Shown here: positions 17,570 through 28,065 of the stretch, in pieces
How positions within the stretch are numbered: the first letter of the stretch is position 1
Layout of the letters: every line of letters begins with the position of its first letter
Origin: Bacillus tuaregi
GTDB lineage: Bacteria; Bacillota; Bacilli; Bacillales; Cytobacillaceae
DNA: 64,000 nucleotides
NCBI RefSeq assembly: GCF_900104575.1
Contig: NZ_LT629731.1
Span: 2,154,031-2,218,030 of the forward strand
Direction: 5' to 3'
Position numbers and translations under genes: made by a program
The notes under the pieces: model-generated
What the model was told of the DNA's origin: nothing
Database searches by the model: none
What the model saw: the letters and a program-made list of their open reading frames with translations, nothing else

Positions 17570-18349
17570 ATGAAAAATCAAAAGACACCAAAAACCGTTT
17601 TAAATGCTGAAGGTGTAAATAAAACCTATGGTTCAAAGGGAAATGCTCAACACGTTTTAAAAGGAATCGATTTTCGTGTAACAGAAGGTGAGTTTGTTGG
17701 CATTATGGGACCTTCAGGCTCTGGTAAGACGACGCTTCTTAATACGTTAGCCACGATTGATCGTGTTACTGATGGACGCATTTTGATCCATGATCATGAG
17801 ATATCAAAAATGAAGGATAATCAACTTTCCAACATTCGCCGTCAGCATCTAGGCTTTATTTTTCAGGATTACAATTTGCTTGATACATTAACGGTAAAAG
17901 AGAACATATTGTTACCTGTTTCTTTAACAAAAATAAGTAATGATCAAGCTGAATCGGAGTTTTATGCCATTGCAGAAATGTTAGGAATCACGGAATTAGC
18001 TGATAAGTACCCTTCTGAAATTTCAGGTGGCCAAAAGCAACGTACTTCTGCAGCCCGAGCGTTAATTCATTCGCCCTCGCTCGTTTTTGCTGATGAGCCT
18101 ACAGGTGCCCTCGATTCCAAAGCTGCCTCCAATTTATTAGAAAATTTATATGAGATTAACCAAGCCCGACAAGTCACCATTGTCATGGTCACTCATGATC
18201 CGTTAGCCTCTAGTTATTGTAACCGTGTCGTGTTCTTAAAGGATGGTCGGATTTTCTCTGAATTGTACCGGGGAGAAAAAACAAGAGAAGCATTTTTTAA
18301 GGACATTCTAGATATGCAAGCTGTTCTTGGAGGAGGCAGTCAAGGATGA
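17570..18349 (+). CDS. yxdL: BceA/YxdL-family ABC transporter ATPase
   Basis: Nucleotide-binding subunit of a peptide-sensing and detoxifying ABC transporter. Walker [11 protein letters not shown]-loop FIFQDYN, signature SGGQKQR, Walker [13 protein letters not shown] and the switch His in VTHDP are all present. The length of 259 residues is normal. I chose ATG 17570, preceded by GGAGTG; the frame runs further upstream but without a site. It overlaps the permease gene by four bases. Substrate class (bacitracin-like or cationic peptides) is inferred from the family. Confidence 0.9.
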   Translation: MKNQKTPKTVLNAEGVNKTYGSKGNAQHVLKGIDFRVTEGEFVGIMGPSGSGKTTLLNTLATIDRVTDGRILIHDHEISKMKDNQLSNIRRQHLGFIFQDYNLLDTLTVKENILLPVSLTKISNDQAESEFYAIAEMLGITELADKYPSEISGGQKQRTSAARALIHSPSLVFADEPTGALDSKAASNLLENLYEINQARQVTIVMVTHDPLASSYCNRVVFLKDGRIFSELYRGEKTREAFFKDILDMQAVLGGGSQG

Positions 18350-20268
18350 ACACACAGAAATTATTGATTCGTAGTATGCGAAAAAACATTAAAATGTATT
18401 ATCTCTATTTTTTCGCGATGATTTTCAGCATTAGTTTGTATTTTATCTTTGCTACCCTGCAAAATGACCGAACTATTATAACTATGGCTAATGATAGCAC
18501 GCTCTTCTCTACGGCCTTTCAAGTCGCTGGATTATTACTCATTTTCATTACCATTGTATTTACGATATACGCTACGAGCATCTTTATTAGAAGACGAAGT
18601 CAAGAAATCGGATTGTATCAACTCATTGGCTTGTCTAAGGCTTGGGTCGCTCGGGTCCTGATCCTAGAACACACGATTCTTGGTCTAGGCGCTTTACTTA
18701 TCGGCCTAATCGTTGGTGCTATGCTCTCACGACTCTTTCTTATCCTGTTTATGAGCCTGATCGGTCTTGAAGCGATGCTTGGCTTAACCTTCTCAAGCCA
18801 AGCAGTCATCCAAACCATTGCTGTTTTTACTTGCTTACAGGCTGTCACAGTCTTACAAATTATCGTGATGGTTTATCGAAGTACACTACTACAATTGTTT
18901 CAAGCAAACAAGCAAAATGATACCTTTGTCAAACGTCCAAGCATCGTTTCTGGCATTTTAGGGATAGCTGGCTTAAGTCTAATAGGGTTTGGCTATTATG
19001 TATCTACCTTGATTGTAGACAATGCAGACTTGCTGCTGTTTCTGATGTTATTCGTTCTCGCCAGTACCATACTCGGAACCTATTTAGTCTTCCATACGAC
19101 CATAAGCTGGATCCTATATGTTTTTCGAAAAAAGAAAAATGGAAATCTCGGCTTGTATAATAGTCTGTCGGTAGCATCATTAATGCACAGAATGAAAGGT
19201 CATGCCAATTCGTTAACCATAATCACTGTATTATCTGCCATGACGATTACGATGGTTTCACTTTCCTATTCCTTATATTTTTCAACCGAAAACGATGTGA
19301 GATTGGCGATGCCTTTTGATTTTGCAGTGGAAAATATGCAGGAGGAAGCCGCTACCATATCAAGTAGGTTAGAAGAGGAGCAGATTGAATTCGATCATTA
19401 TCAGCTAGATGCCATCCGATTTAATGGCGCATGGGTGGAGCAGGATTCAAATGTAGACAATCGTCACAGATCATATATGCTTTTCTCTGCAGAGCAAATG
19501 GCACAGGCTGGATTAGATGTAGAGAGTCCCAAAAATGGTGAAGCAATCTATCATAATACGCGAGCCATTATAGAAGGAAAGGATCATTCGTATCCAAAAG
19601 ACTTAGAGTACGCATCAAACGATGAAGCAAATCGATTAACCGTCTCCAAGTATAAGCTTGAAAACGTGATGAATTACACATTCTATGGCGAACAAATACT
19701 TGTTTCTGAAGAAACCTTCAAGAGAATGAGAGACAGCATTCAGGAGAATGAGTACAAAGAATTTTTGACCTTTGATGTGTTTCACTTATTGGATACGGAG
19801 AAAGCAAATACCGCCTCTGACATCTTTCTAACGAATGTGGACAAAGACCAGTATATCACTGACTTTTATTCCGCATACGAGGAATCACGTCAAACCTTTG
19901 GGCTCCTCATTTTCATCGCCGGCTTTTTAGGCTTTGTGTTTCTCCTTTCAACTGGAAGTATTTTGTACTTTAAACAAATGACAGAGGCTGAACAAGAAAA
20001 AACTCATTATCGGACACTGCGACAGCTCGGATTTCAAGTAAACGATATTATGAAAGGCATCATTCGTAAGCAGCTCTTTGTTTATTTGATTCCTCTGGGA
20101 ATTGGGTTAATTCACGCTGCTTTTGCTCTTAACGTAGGTTCTGTTCTCATCGCCGCAAGCATGCTCACCCCAATCATCATTAGTATGGCAGCGTATATTG
20201 TCATCTATTTGATGTTTACCATGATTACCATTCGGTATTACAAAAGCATCGTCACAAATGCTTTATAG
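18346..20268 (+). CDS. yxdM: BceB/YxdM-family ABC transporter permease
   Basis: A 640-residue FtsX-type permease. Hydrophobic segments are arranged as about six or seven helices in the first half, one near residue 285, a large soluble extracytoplasmic domain of roughly 200 residues (from about 310 to 515), and three final helices. This layout is specific for BceB-like transporters, whose external domain senses the peptide and signals to the kinase. It shares an ATGA overlap with the ATPase gene. No truncation is seen. Confidence 0.88.
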   Translation: MNTQKLLIRSMRKNIKMYYLYFFAMIFSISLYFIFATLQNDRTIITMANDSTLFSTAFQVAGLLLIFITIVFTIYATSIFIRRRSQEIGLYQLIGLSKAWVARVLILEHTILGLGALLIGLIVGAMLSRLFLILFMSLIGLEAMLGLTFSSQAVIQTIAVFTCLQAVTVLQIIVMVYRSTLLQLFQANKQNDTFVKRPSIVSGILGIAGLSLIGFGYYVSTLIVDNADLLLFLMLFVLASTILGTYLVFHTTISWILYVFRKKKNGNLGLYNSLSVASLMHRMKGHANSLTIITVLSAMTITMVSLSYSLYFSTENDVRLAMPFDFAVENMQEEAATISSRLEEEQIEFDHYQLDAIRFNGAWVEQDSNVDNRHRSYMLFSAEQMAQAGLDVESPKNGEAIYHNTRAIIEGKDHSYPKDLEYASNDEANRLTVSKYKLENVMNYTFYGEQILVSEETFKRMRDSIQENEYKEFLTFDVFHLLDTEKANTASDIFLTNVDKDQYITDFYSAYEESRQTFGLLIFIAGFLGFVFLLSTGSILYFKQMTEAEQEKTHYRTLRQLGFQVNDIMKGIIRKQLFVYLIPLGIGLIHAAFALNVGSVLIAASMLTPIIISMAAYIVIYLMFTMITIRYYKSIVTNAL

Positions 20269-20283
20269 AAAGGAAGAAAAGTT

Positions 20284-20598
20284 ATGAAAAAGATGATCTT
20301 AATTTCTTGTATAGTTGTAGTTGTTATTGCTAGTATATACCTTTTATTTCCCGAGCCATTCGATCGTTTTAATCCATTGATTGAACAGGAATATGTATAT
20401 GTTGAGGTTCAAGGTGAACCTGCAGATGATAACAGAAGATATAAATATAAGGAGCAGGGTGTCACCGAAAGCGGAAAGACTAAACAAGTGGTATTCAGCA
20501 CCAGTATTAGACTCGATCAAGGCACATTCTTAAAAGTACTCGCTAAAGGTAGCTACACAGTAGAATATGAATTTATAAATGAGGATGAAATACCTTAA
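20284..20598 (+). CDS. yxeA: YxeA-family small exported protein
   Basis: A 104-residue DUF1093 protein with an N-terminal membrane/signal helix (about 4-22), followed by a small beta domain beginning with EYVYVEVQGEP. In B. subtilis yxeA lies directly after yxdLM and is part of the same operon. GAAAGGAAG lies before the ATG, 15 bases after yxdM. Function is unknown in the family; the location outside the membrane is inferred from the helix. Confidence 0.82.
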   Translation: MKKMILISCIVVVVIASIYLLFPEPFDRFNPLIEQEYVYVEVQGEPADDNRRYKYKEQGVTESGKTKQVVFSTSIRLDQGTFLKVLAKGSYTVEYEFINEDEIP

Positions 20599-20628
20599 AT
20601 TAAAAAGAATGGAAGTGATTTAGTAAAA

Positions 20629-20715
20629 ATGACAACGATGAAAAGAATATGGCTGCTACCACTTCACATTCTAACTGCTGTGATGCTTCTGTTGCCATTA
20701 AAGATTTTTTGGTGA
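20629..20715 (+). CDS. 28-codon membrane peptide, probably a truncated gene
   Basis: Short frame starting MTTMKRIWLLPLHILTAVML, one hydrophobic helix, stopping at TGA 20713-20715 where it runs into the 3' end of the convergent beta-helix gene. A loose GGAAGTGA precedes it. It reads like the first helix of a larger membrane protein that was cut off. It may not be expressed. Confidence 0.3.
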   Translation: MTTMKRIWLLPLHILTAVMLLLPLKIFW

Positions 20716-22305
20716 AATTTTAATTTTAGGCATTTTATCGTGCTGAATGATCTTTATATTTTTCAAATGAATATTCTCGATATCCTTACCAACCTGGATA
20801 CCTTCCAGTGAGGAATTTACCATCGTAATATTTTGAAGAGCAATATGATCGGCACGATGATCGCCGCCAAATAGCTTGATATCTGCACCAGCCTTTTTAA
20901 AATTGGAAAGGGTAATGTTATTTAACGTTACATTCCTGGCCCGGTACTGAACAGCAATGATGGGGTTATTCTCATAATCATAATCCGGATCGCCAATCAG
21001 AATAAAGTTATCAATCACTACATTCCGATAAGCGGAAACGACCATTCCTCTCGGGGTAGAGCCCGCATACAACGAGGTAAAGACAGGCCGAATCGCTACT
21101 AAATTGGAGGCTCTAATGTTAAAGGCCGTTTTGGATTCAGAATCCGTGCTCTTATGATGACCAATATGGCGAAAGTTAAAGGAACGATTATCATGGACAG
21201 AAAGATGGCCAAATATTTGCACGTCAGAAGCGGCTGAGGAATTATGGTGGGCTTTAATTTCCACCCCTCCAAAGCATCTGGCTGAGGAGTTATTGACCAG
21301 CCAAACAAATCGGGAACCATCATCCACTTCGATTCCGTTGGAGTTTGAAAACCCCTTTTGATGAGCTCTTCCGCTCGGGTCACACATATGCGAATTAGTA
21401 ATAAAAATATAGTCGCTGTGATGAGTGGTGATGCCATCATCCCCAAAACCATATCCATTTAATTGATCGAGCCAAATGTATTTGCTGCCTCCCCGTGCAC
21501 GAAAGCCATCACCTGAATAATCGTAAAGAGTGGATGAAACATCGAAGCAATGCAGGCCAGGATTGATTCCTTCCACATTTTTCACCCAGCCGTAGATAAC
21601 GTGGGCGTAAGTCAGGCAGCTCGAATGGTTTCCCCAAGTCGCGGTTTTCTCCGCGTTGCCTAATCTTTCCACGTTCCAATCTAGGCTCATTCCTTCCACA
21701 TAAATATTGCGATTTCCTCTTCGGTGATGACGGTTGGTTATCAGCCGAGTTCCTTTTGGCGCCTCATCATGAAGCTTGATTATTGTTTTGCCTTTTCCTT
21801 CTCCGACAAGAATGGTCCAGGAGGGGAGTCTTATCCCTTTTGTGATAAAGCAGCCTGCTGGTATCTTGACCTTAACCCGCCCGCGTCCAATCGCTTTATT
21901 AAAAGCTTCTGTATCATCCGTTTTCCCATCGCCCACGGCTCCAAATTCCATGACATTCACTTCTCGAGTAACGGATGTTAAGAGCTTTTGATACTCTTCA
22001 TGTAAAAGACTCAACCACTCAGGATAGGCACGGCCCTGTTCATCGAATAACGTATCATATGTTTTGTTGCTGTCTTTTTCAAAGGAAGGAAGAACCATAT
22101 GAGCAGTGCCTGACACCAGCTTTTTAAGAAAACGGCGGACACTGTTCCTTTTTTCAACGGCTATGGGAACGGGTTTTGGACTAAAGCTGTTAAACAGTTT
22201 ATCCCCGTTATCCAAACCTTCTTTAGTCTTAGGAGCATCCTTTAAAAATTGCTTAATTAAAGCTTCATTTATACGCGGGTCATGATCTTTATCTAGGAAG
22301 ACCAT
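20698..22305 (-). CDS. Right-handed beta-helix protein (pectate-lyase-3 / YobO-like)
   Basis: After about 110 N-terminal residues the domain opens with NVMEFGAVGDGKTDDTEAF, the standard entry of the pectate lyase 3 / glycosyl-hydrolase-28-related family. Many short beta-helix rungs follow (e.g. GDDGITTHHSDYIFITNSH, then VTLNNITLSNF, HIALQNITMVN, IHLKNIKII). It resembles B. subtilis YobO and phage appendage proteins of this fold, which act on cell-surface polymers. There is no signal peptide. I chose ATG 22305 (MVFLDKDHD) because GAGGTG lies at good distance; an in-frame ATG at 22365 adds 20 residues with a weaker site. No phage genes are nearby. The substrate is unknown. Confidence 0.8.
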   Translation of the reverse strand: MVFLDKDHDPRINEALIKQFLKDAPKTKEGLDNGDKLFNSFSPKPVPIAVEKRNSVRRFLKKLVSGTAHMVLPSFEKDSNKTYDTLFDEQGRAYPEWLSLLHEEYQKLLTSVTREVNVMEFGAVGDGKTDDTEAFNKAIGRGRVKVKIPAGCFITKGIRLPSWTILVGEGKGKTIIKLHDEAPKGTRLITNRHHRRGNRNIYVEGMSLDWNVERLGNAEKTATWGNHSSCLTYAHVIYGWVKNVEGINPGLHCFDVSSTLYDYSGDGFRARGGSKYIWLDQLNGYGFGDDGITTHHSDYIFITNSHMCDPSGRAHQKGFSNSNGIEVDDGSRFVWLVNNSSARCFGGVEIKAHHNSSAASDVQIFGHLSVHDNRSFNFRHIGHHKSTDSESKTAFNIRASNLVAIRPVFTSLYAGSTPRGMVVSAYRNVVIDNFILIGDPDYDYENNPIIAVQYRARNVTLNNITLSNFKKAGADIKLFGGDHRADHIALQNITMVNSSLEGIQVGKDIENIHLKNIKIIQHDKMPKIKISPKNL

Positions 22306-22721
22306 TCCATTCACCTCGCTCATCAACAAGTTTTCGTTCATTTCCCTTATTTTACCGTACGTCATCCTTACTAACCTATGTAAATGCCTGTTGCTTTATT
22401 TTCGTTTCATGATGGGATTTTTTTCACAAAAACAGCAATCAATCAAATTCGACGAGCGAATTTGATCATTGTTTTTACCACTGAATCTCAAAAGTGTACT
22501 AGTGAATGACAGACTGTTTACTATTTCATACTTTCTAGATGTCAAAGAGTAAAAAGATATTATTTTGAATCAAAAAGGTTATACAAATTTGATTGGTTTT
22601 CGATAAATAAATATTCCGTAATCGGGCCAGATTCTTGAATAAGCGAATGGATCAGTAGGAAGGAATCAAGGCCCTAAGATATTCAAGTAACTTTCAGTTT
22701 ACTATAATAACCTATCCTTAT
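22306..22721. repeat. Gene-free stretch containing an isolated R1 end palindrome
   Basis: TCAAATTCG-ACGAG-CGAATTTGA at 22443-22465 is a perfect 9-bp inverted repeat identical in type to the end of repeat R1, without the rest of R1. A variant of the dispersed AATCGGGC motif occurs near 22619. Nothing else is evident. Confidence 0.6.
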
Positions 22722-23768
22722 TTATACAATAAAATAGGCTAAAATGGATAGCAAGATAGATGTAACCCCCATCGCGATTAACGGTTTTAATGCTTTAGTG
22801 CGGAGTTCTCCTAGACTTACATTTAATCCGAGTCCGACCATTGCTGCTGTTAAACACCATGCGGTAAGCTCAGAGATGCCATTTATAAAGTCAATTGATA
22901 CTGGAATAGTTGTACCAATTACATAACTTCCAATAATGCTCATAATAATGAACCCAATTAAAAACCATGGAAATTCAACCTTCGTATCTGAACTTTTGTC
23001 TCCAAAGCCTTTTCTTTTCATAATGTACATGAAAAGAAAGCACAGTGGAACTAGCAGAAATACTCTGCCTAATTTTGCAAGCAATCCAATGGCTAGCGCA
23101 TCTTGCCCTCCTGGTGCTGCAGCTAAGGCTACGTGAGCAATTTCATGTAAGCTAATTCCTGACCAAATACCATAATCTATCTCTGATATCGGTAAGAAAG
23201 GTCGTAATATCGTATAAGTAATTGCAAAAATTGTCCCGACTAATGCAATGATCCCAACAGCTATGGCGGTATCTTCATCCTTTGATTTTATAATCGGTGC
23301 TACTGCAGCAATGGCTGCTGCACCACACACACCTGTCCCTACTCCAAGAAGAAGAGAGATATTTTTATCTGCTTTCAACATTCGAGCTAGCCATACTGTC
23401 ACTACGATAGCAAAGATAATAACCCCGGTATCTCGTACAAATAATCCTAAGCCATCCTGTAAAACCGTACCTATATTGAGCTTGAGTCCATATAAAATAA
23501 TCGCAAAGCGTAATAATCTTTTCGAAGAAAATACTATACCTAAGCGAAGGGATTCAGGGTAACCAAAAAATTGCCGATACAAGACTGAGATCATAATCGC
23601 GGATGCTAACTGGCCAACTTGATTAAATCCAGGTGTTTTTGCCAATAAGTAGCCCAGTAAAGCGATCAAAAAAGTAAAGCCAATTCCACCAATCCATTTC
23701 CCAAAAGATGAGGTTTTTTTGGGAGATTGGATAGGTTCTTTATTTATTCTAGAGTATTCTGCTTCCAT
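22722..23768 (-). CDS. YeiH-family (UPF0324) putative sulfate exporter
   Basis: A 348-residue protein with about ten membrane helices. LLGVGTGVCGAAAIAAVAP and SGISLHEIAHVALAAAPGG are the conserved re-entrant motifs of the YeiH/UPF0324 family. Members are suspected to export sulfate or sulfonates and are often controlled by a divergent LysR regulator, as here. AAAGGCGG before the ATG supports the start. The transport substrate is inferred from family annotation only. Confidence 0.85.
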   Translation of the reverse strand: MEAEYSRINKEPIQSPKKTSSFGKWIGGIGFTFLIALLGYLLAKTPGFNQVGQLASAIMISVLYRQFFGYPESLRLGIVFSSKRLLRFAIILYGLKLNIGTVLQDGLGLFVRDTGVIIFAIVVTVWLARMLKADKNISLLLGVGTGVCGAAAIAAVAPIIKSKDEDTAIAVGIIALVGTIFAITYTILRPFLPISEIDYGIWSGISLHEIAHVALAAAPGGQDALAIGLLAKLGRVFLLVPLCFLFMYIMKRKGFGDKSSDTKVEFPWFLIGFIIMSIIGSYVIGTTIPVSIDFINGISELTAWCLTAAMVGLGLNVSLGELRTKALKPLIAMGVTSILLSILAYFIV

Positions 23769-23887
23769 CTCTACACCGCCTTTAACTCAGACTATACCTT
23801 TTCTAGCTATAAGAAAAATAATAATTTATTATAGTTATCATAAGTAAAACAATATAATAAAAGTAAACTGAAAAAGGGTTGATAAAA

Positions 23888-24781
23888 ATGAATCAACAGT
23901 TACATGTCTTTGTAACAGTAGTAGAGATGGAGAACTTTTCACGTGCGGCAGAAGAATTACATATGACTCAACCTGCAGTAAGTCAATATATTCAATCTAT
24001 TGAACGTACTATGGGGACAAAATTGTTGGAGCGCAGTAATAAATTTGTACGCTTAAATAAAGCTGGGGAAATTGTCTATCATCACGCGAAGGAGATATTA
24101 GGTCTCTATACAAAAATGCATTACTTAATAGATGATCTAACCAACAAGACGAGTGGACCTCTTTCAATTGGTGCCAGTTATACATTTGGGGAATATGTTT
24201 TGCCATATGTTATTGCAAAAATGCATAAGAAATACCCAATGATTATTCCAACCATTACGATTGGGAACACAAAGGAAGTAGCAAACTTGGTTTTGGGAAA
24301 CCAATTAGATGTGGGAATTGTAGAAGGGGAATTAAAAGATAAACATTTAGTAATTGAACCGTTTGCAGAAGATTCCATGTATCTTGTGACTTCACCAAAA
24401 CATAGATTAGCTCAAAAAAATGGCGAAATTAGCATATCAGAATTAGAGGAAGAAACGTGGATTGTCAGAGAAAATGGATCTGGAACTAGAGAAGTAACTG
24501 AGGAAATGTTCAGATTATGTGGAATGATTCCGAAGAATACATTAGAGTTTGGAAGCACACAATTAATTAAGGAATCGGTAGAAGCAGGTCTTGGTATTAG
24601 TATACTTTCTCACTGGGCGATTCGTAAGGAATGTTCAATGGGCACATTAAATATCATAAACGTAAAACAACTCCCAATTCTACGGAAATTTTCAGTGGTT
24701 TTACGATCCCCATTCCAGACTAAAGCATTAAACGTATTTTTAGAACTATTAAGAGAAGGTAAGACAATACCCAATTTATAA
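23888..24781 (+). CDS. LysR-family regulator divergent from the YeiH gene
   Basis: Typical 297-residue LysR protein: winged helix with NFSRAAEELHMTQPAVSQYIQ (residues about 18-38), linker helix, then a periplasmic-binding-like effector domain (LSIGASYTFGEYVLP; VEAGLGISILSHWAI). ATG 23888 has AAAGGG about nine bases upstream; an earlier TTG at 23879 is less likely. The gene faces the YeiH gene across a 119-base AT-rich gap that contains ATAAT-AATTT-ATTAT, a possible operator. By context it controls the exporter, perhaps in answer to a sulfur compound. Confidence 0.88.
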   Translation: MNQQLHVFVTVVEMENFSRAAEELHMTQPAVSQYIQSIERTMGTKLLERSNKFVRLNKAGEIVYHHAKEILGLYTKMHYLIDDLTNKTSGPLSIGASYTFGEYVLPYVIAKMHKKYPMIIPTITIGNTKEVANLVLGNQLDVGIVEGELKDKHLVIEPFAEDSMYLVTSPKHRLAQKNGEISISELEEETWIVRENGSGTREVTEEMFRLCGMIPKNTLEFGSTQLIKESVEAGLGISILSHWAIRKECSMGTLNIINVKQLPILRKFSVVLRSPFQTKALNVFLELLREGKTIPNL

Positions 24782-24954
24782 AGTGGTTGTAGTTTTTTTG
24801 CTTTATACAATACGACTCCCTTCATTAATAACACTATGCAAAAATTGTAAAACATTTATTCAACAATCGGGCGCTTTAATCGAAGTAACTGTCAATAAAA
24901 CGCAAGATCCGGCCTGATGTTTCAAAAAAGAAGGTATATAATCCATATAGCTAT

Positions 24955-24982
24955 TTAACAAAACAAGACCATTTGGTATAAT
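24955..24982 (+). promoter_or_regulatory. SigA-type promoter for the leader peptide
   Basis: TTAACA at 24955-24960, 16-base spacer, perfect TATAAT at 24977-24982, about 30 bases before the leader ORF. Confidence 0.65.
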
Positions 24983-25013
24983 TGAATTAACTTTAATGAA
25001 TGGAGGCTTCCTA

Positions 25014-25043
25014 ATGATTGATATCCTAACTTTGAACCGTTAA
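25014..25043 (+). CDS. Nine-residue leader peptide MIDILTLNR
   Basis: Short ORF ATG to TAA with a strong ribosome binding site (GGAGG, seven-base spacing). Its end lies within the left arm of a stem-loop. Layout and size are those of ribosome-stalling leader peptides that control rRNA methyltransferase and ABC-F resistance genes. No such gene follows here. Confidence 0.5.
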   Translation: MIDILTLNR

Positions 25044-25167
25044 TTTCATACGTTCAAAGGCTCTGCTTATGCTCAGAGTAATAGGATAAATCTGTCTTCT
25101 TATAGGAAACCTTTATTATACGGTTATAGTAAAAAGAGGGAGATAAATCTTCCTCTTTTTATTTTTT
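25028..25167 (+). promoter_or_regulatory. Attenuator: leader stem-loops plus terminator
   Basis: CTTTGAAC at 25030-25037 pairs with GTTCAAAG at 25052-25059 across the leader stop codon. CTCTG/CAGAG at 25061-25078 forms a second hairpin. A terminator AAAAAGAGGGAGA...TCTTCCTCTTTTTATTTTTT ends the unit at 25131-25167. After it, GGGAGATTTCCC-GTG opens a frame of only about 25 codons. Confidence 0.55.
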
Positions 25168-25380
25168 AGGGAGATTTCCCGTGACACATCGTATACAAGG
25201 ATACATCTATGAATTGGATGTCATATTTGTGGTACTAACATTCGGATAAATCCTGTTGAAATATTATATTTCAATATTTAGAGCATTGGCAGATTGCCTG
25301 TGCTTTTTATTTTTGTTTTTTTATAAAAAATAGGGATTGAATGAAACCAATATTCCCTTTTAATGGAGGAGATTTTTTTA

Positions 25381-26255
25381 TGACATTTAATAACAATGAA
25401 AATACACGTGTGTGGTTTATTACAGGTGCAAGCAGTGGACTAGGATACGAATTCACAAAAAAAGCATTAGAATCGGGAGATCAGGTTGTTGGTGTTGCTA
25501 GAAATATTGAAAAACTGAATGAGTTAAAATGCCAATTTGAAGGAATGTTACTTCCATTATGTCTTGATGTTACGGATAGAAGTGCTGTATCGACTACAGT
25601 GGAAACGGCCATTAAACATTTTGGAAGGCTCGATATTGTTATTAACAATGCAGGAAATATGGTCATGGGAATGATTGAAGAATTTAGTGAGGAGGAAGTT
25701 AGACGTCAAATGGAAACGAACTTCTTCGGTACAGTATGGGTTAGTCAAGCAGTTATGCCGTACTTGCGGGCACAAGAATCAGGACATATTATCCAGATTT
25801 CTAGTATTGGTGGGCTAATTACTGGTCCAATGTCGGGAATCTATAGCGCTAGCAAATTTGCTTTAGAAGGATTTAGCGAGGCTTTAGCACAAGAAGCTGC
25901 ACATTTTGGTATAAAAGTATCTATCGTAGAACCTGGAGGTTACTGGACGAATCTATACTTGAAAATGAGTATGACTGCACAGAAAAAAGAGTATGGTTCA
26001 TTACGTGAAAAGTTGGCTCAACAATATTCAAACGAACCGGTGGATAGTGATCCTAAGTTAGCCGCCGAAGCGATAATAAAATTGGTTAATAGTGAGAATC
26101 CGCCTCTCCGATTGATTCTGGGAAGCCTTGTATATGATTTAGCTGTTGAAAATGCAGAAAAACGTATATCTACATGGAAAGAGTGGGAATCCGTCAGTCG
26201 TTCTGCGGAACATGGGATTCCAGCACCAGAAGGATATGGAATTATTGAGGAATAA
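25381..26255 (+). CDS. Short-chain dehydrogenase/reductase (SDR)
   Basis: Classical SDR fold of 291 residues. Cofactor motif TGASSGLG at about 15-22, NNAG at about 90, and the catalytic Ser followed by YSASK (Tyr and Lys) are all present. After YSASK the sequence PGGYWTNLY fits the oxidoreductases annotated as 'SDR family NAD(P)-dependent', often acting on ketones of unknown identity. I chose ATG 25381 because GGAGGAG lies nine bases before; the frame extends 13 codons upstream without need. It stands alone. Confidence 0.88.
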
Positions 26256-26304
26256 AAATCGTAGTCAAAACTAGTTTATACTAAGGCAAAGAAAGAAGGA
26301 TAAA

Positions 26305-26970
26305 ATGAGAGTCATGGGAATCGATTTATCGGGTCCGAGTAATCACAAGGATACAGCACTTGCGGTGTTTGAAGGGCAAAAGGGCCAATTACAATTTGTA
26401 AAAAGTAGAAGTCATCTGAGTGATGAAGAGATTTTGAAAGAGATTTCAGACCAAGCCCAGCTTGGTGAAGTCATAATCGGCATCGATGCCCCATTGTCCT
26501 ATGAAGATGGAGGCGGGGACAGGGAGTCCGATCGGGCATTGAGGAAATTTATTGTTGGAATCGGGATGAAGCCCGGGTCGATTATGCCGCCGACACTCAA
26601 TCGGATGGTCTATTTAACCTTGAGAGGCATCAAGCTCAGCAGGGAAATTGCAGCACAGGTCAAATCATCGCCACACCCGATTTCCATCGTTGAAGTGCAT
26701 CCTGGATCAGTGATTGGCTCAAGGTTGTCTGCAATAGATTTCGATTATGTTTTAACCTATAAGCAGGATGTGAAAGTGAGAAATCTGCTGCTAGGTTGGT
26801 TCGAGCTGCAACAGCTTCTTGGTATACCATTATCAGTCGCTGAACAAAGCCATTCGATCGATGCCTGTGCAGCGGCATTAGGTGCTTGGCATTGGAAGGA
26901 TGCAGCCTTTACACCAACATGGAGTTTTCCGGCTAAACCGCCATTACATCCGTATGATTTTTGCTGCTAA
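26305..26970 (+). CDS. DUF429 family protein
   Basis: A 221-residue protein beginning RVMGIDLSGPSNHKDTALAV, with IIGIDAPLSYEDGG, DRALRKF and SHSIDACAAALGAW. The conserved Asp residues in GIDLS, GIDAP and HSIDA match the DUF429 family, predicted to have an RNase-H-like fold and perhaps nuclease activity. It follows the SDR gene by 50 bases on the same strand and has a GAAAGAAGG site. Function is not established. Confidence 0.8.
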   Translation: MRVMGIDLSGPSNHKDTALAVFEGQKGQLQFVKSRSHLSDEEILKEISDQAQLGEVIIGIDAPLSYEDGGGDRESDRALRKFIVGIGMKPGSIMPPTLNRMVYLTLRGIKLSREIAAQVKSSPHPISIVEVHPGSVIGSRLSAIDFDYVLTYKQDVKVRNLLLGWFELQQLLGIPLSVAEQSHSIDACAAALGAWHWKDAAFTPTWSFPAKPPLHPYDFCC

Positions 26971-27140
26971 TTCGTACATCTCTCTAAAAATTTAGAGCGT
27001 ACAAAACGGCATTCTCGACCGAAAAACTATAGTTACTTTAGGGTATAAGGGGAATGGAAAATAAATTCTGATAGGGGAGATGATTTTGGTATAGATACTC
27101 AAACAAAAAAAGGCTAGTTATATATGTTAACCTAAACAGA

Positions 27141-27172
27141 AAAATGGGCTTGCACAATTGTAGGCCCATTTT
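27141..27172 (+). terminator. Intrinsic terminator-like hairpin
   Basis: AAAATGGGC at 27141 pairs with GCCCATTTT at 27164-27172 around a 14-base loop. It sits directly upstream of the truncated IclR frame, so it may mark the junction where the regulator was cut. Confidence 0.6.
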
Positions 27173-27559
27173 AACGTTCATTCACATACAATGGGGAAAA
27201 GAGTACCATCTCATTGTACAGCTGCTGGAAAAGCATTATTAGCTTTTCAAGAAGATGAGGAAATCGCCTGTTATATCAATCAGCCTCTTAAAGCCATAAC
27301 CAGACATACCATTACTTCATCTGAGGATTTGTGGAATGATTTAATTAATATAAGAAAACAGGGATATAGTATTTCACATGGTGAATACAGGGAAATGATA
27401 AGTGCGGTGGCAATCCCTGTTTTCGATGATGATAATCGTGTAATTGTGTCTCTTAGTGTCACAAAACCTACAAATTTATTGTCAAATGGTCATATTCAAC
27501 GAATTGTTCCGGCACTTAAGAACTATGGCCAATTAATATCAGAACAGTTGGGGTACTAA
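27173..27559 (+). pseudogene. IclR-family regulator, effector domain only
   Basis: The frame begins near HSHTMGKRVPSHCTAAGKAL and continues through GYSISHGEYREMISAVAIPVF to the end of an IclR effector domain. Family members are about 250 residues; here the winged-helix DNA-binding domain and the start of the effector domain are missing, replaced by a hairpin. There is no plausible ribosome binding site before the ATG at 27191. It is almost certainly a remnant. Confidence 0.8.
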
Positions 27560-27753
27560 TGGGACAAAGGGGCAGGTTCATTGTCTCTTATACATTAGGT
27601 CTAAGGAATGGTGAAGGATATGATGTAAGGTTCCTTTTTAAATTAAAGTGAGCTTTCCGGGAAGAGTAATAGCGCCTATTTTTAGGGGCGGATACGGAGT
27701 ATTTGCTTATTAATGTTATAATCAAAATAATGAATTAGAGAGGAATGATACCA

Positions 27754-28065
27754 TTGGCAATGGAGGAATCAAAAGCAAAGGTTGAAATCAATCCCGAATT
27801 CTTACCTTTTTTGCAAGGGAAAAATGCAAATTCAGTTGATGAGGATGTTAATTTATCATTAGCCATGTATTTATTTACCGCAAGAAAACTAACACTGGCA
27901 CGAGCAGCTGAACTTTGTGGTAAAAGCTTATCAGATTTTATCCAAATGTTAATTGACCATAATATTCATTGGGCAGTGTATACAGAAGAACATAAAAAGC
28001 AAGATGATGAAACCATTGAATTTATTTTAAAAGAAGATGGCAAACAAAATGAAAGCAATATGTAA
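27754..28065 (+). CDS. UPF0175-family antitoxin-like protein
   Basis: About 103 residues with the UPF0175 signature: LSLAMYLFTARKLTLARAAE followed by LCGKSLSDFIQMLIDHNI, a short helix-turn-helix-like domain. These proteins usually pair with a downstream DUF3368 PIN-domain toxin. The start is ambiguous: TTG 27754 has GAGAGG at ten bases; ATG 27745 lies too close to it and ATG 27760 is far. No intact toxin follows, only a doubtful fragment, so the protein appears orphaned. Confidence 0.75.
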   Translation: MAMEESKAKVEINPEFLPFLQGKNANSVDEDVNLSLAMYLFTARKLTLARAAELCGKSLSDFIQMLIDHNIHWAVYTEEHKKQDDETIEFILKEDGKQNESNM

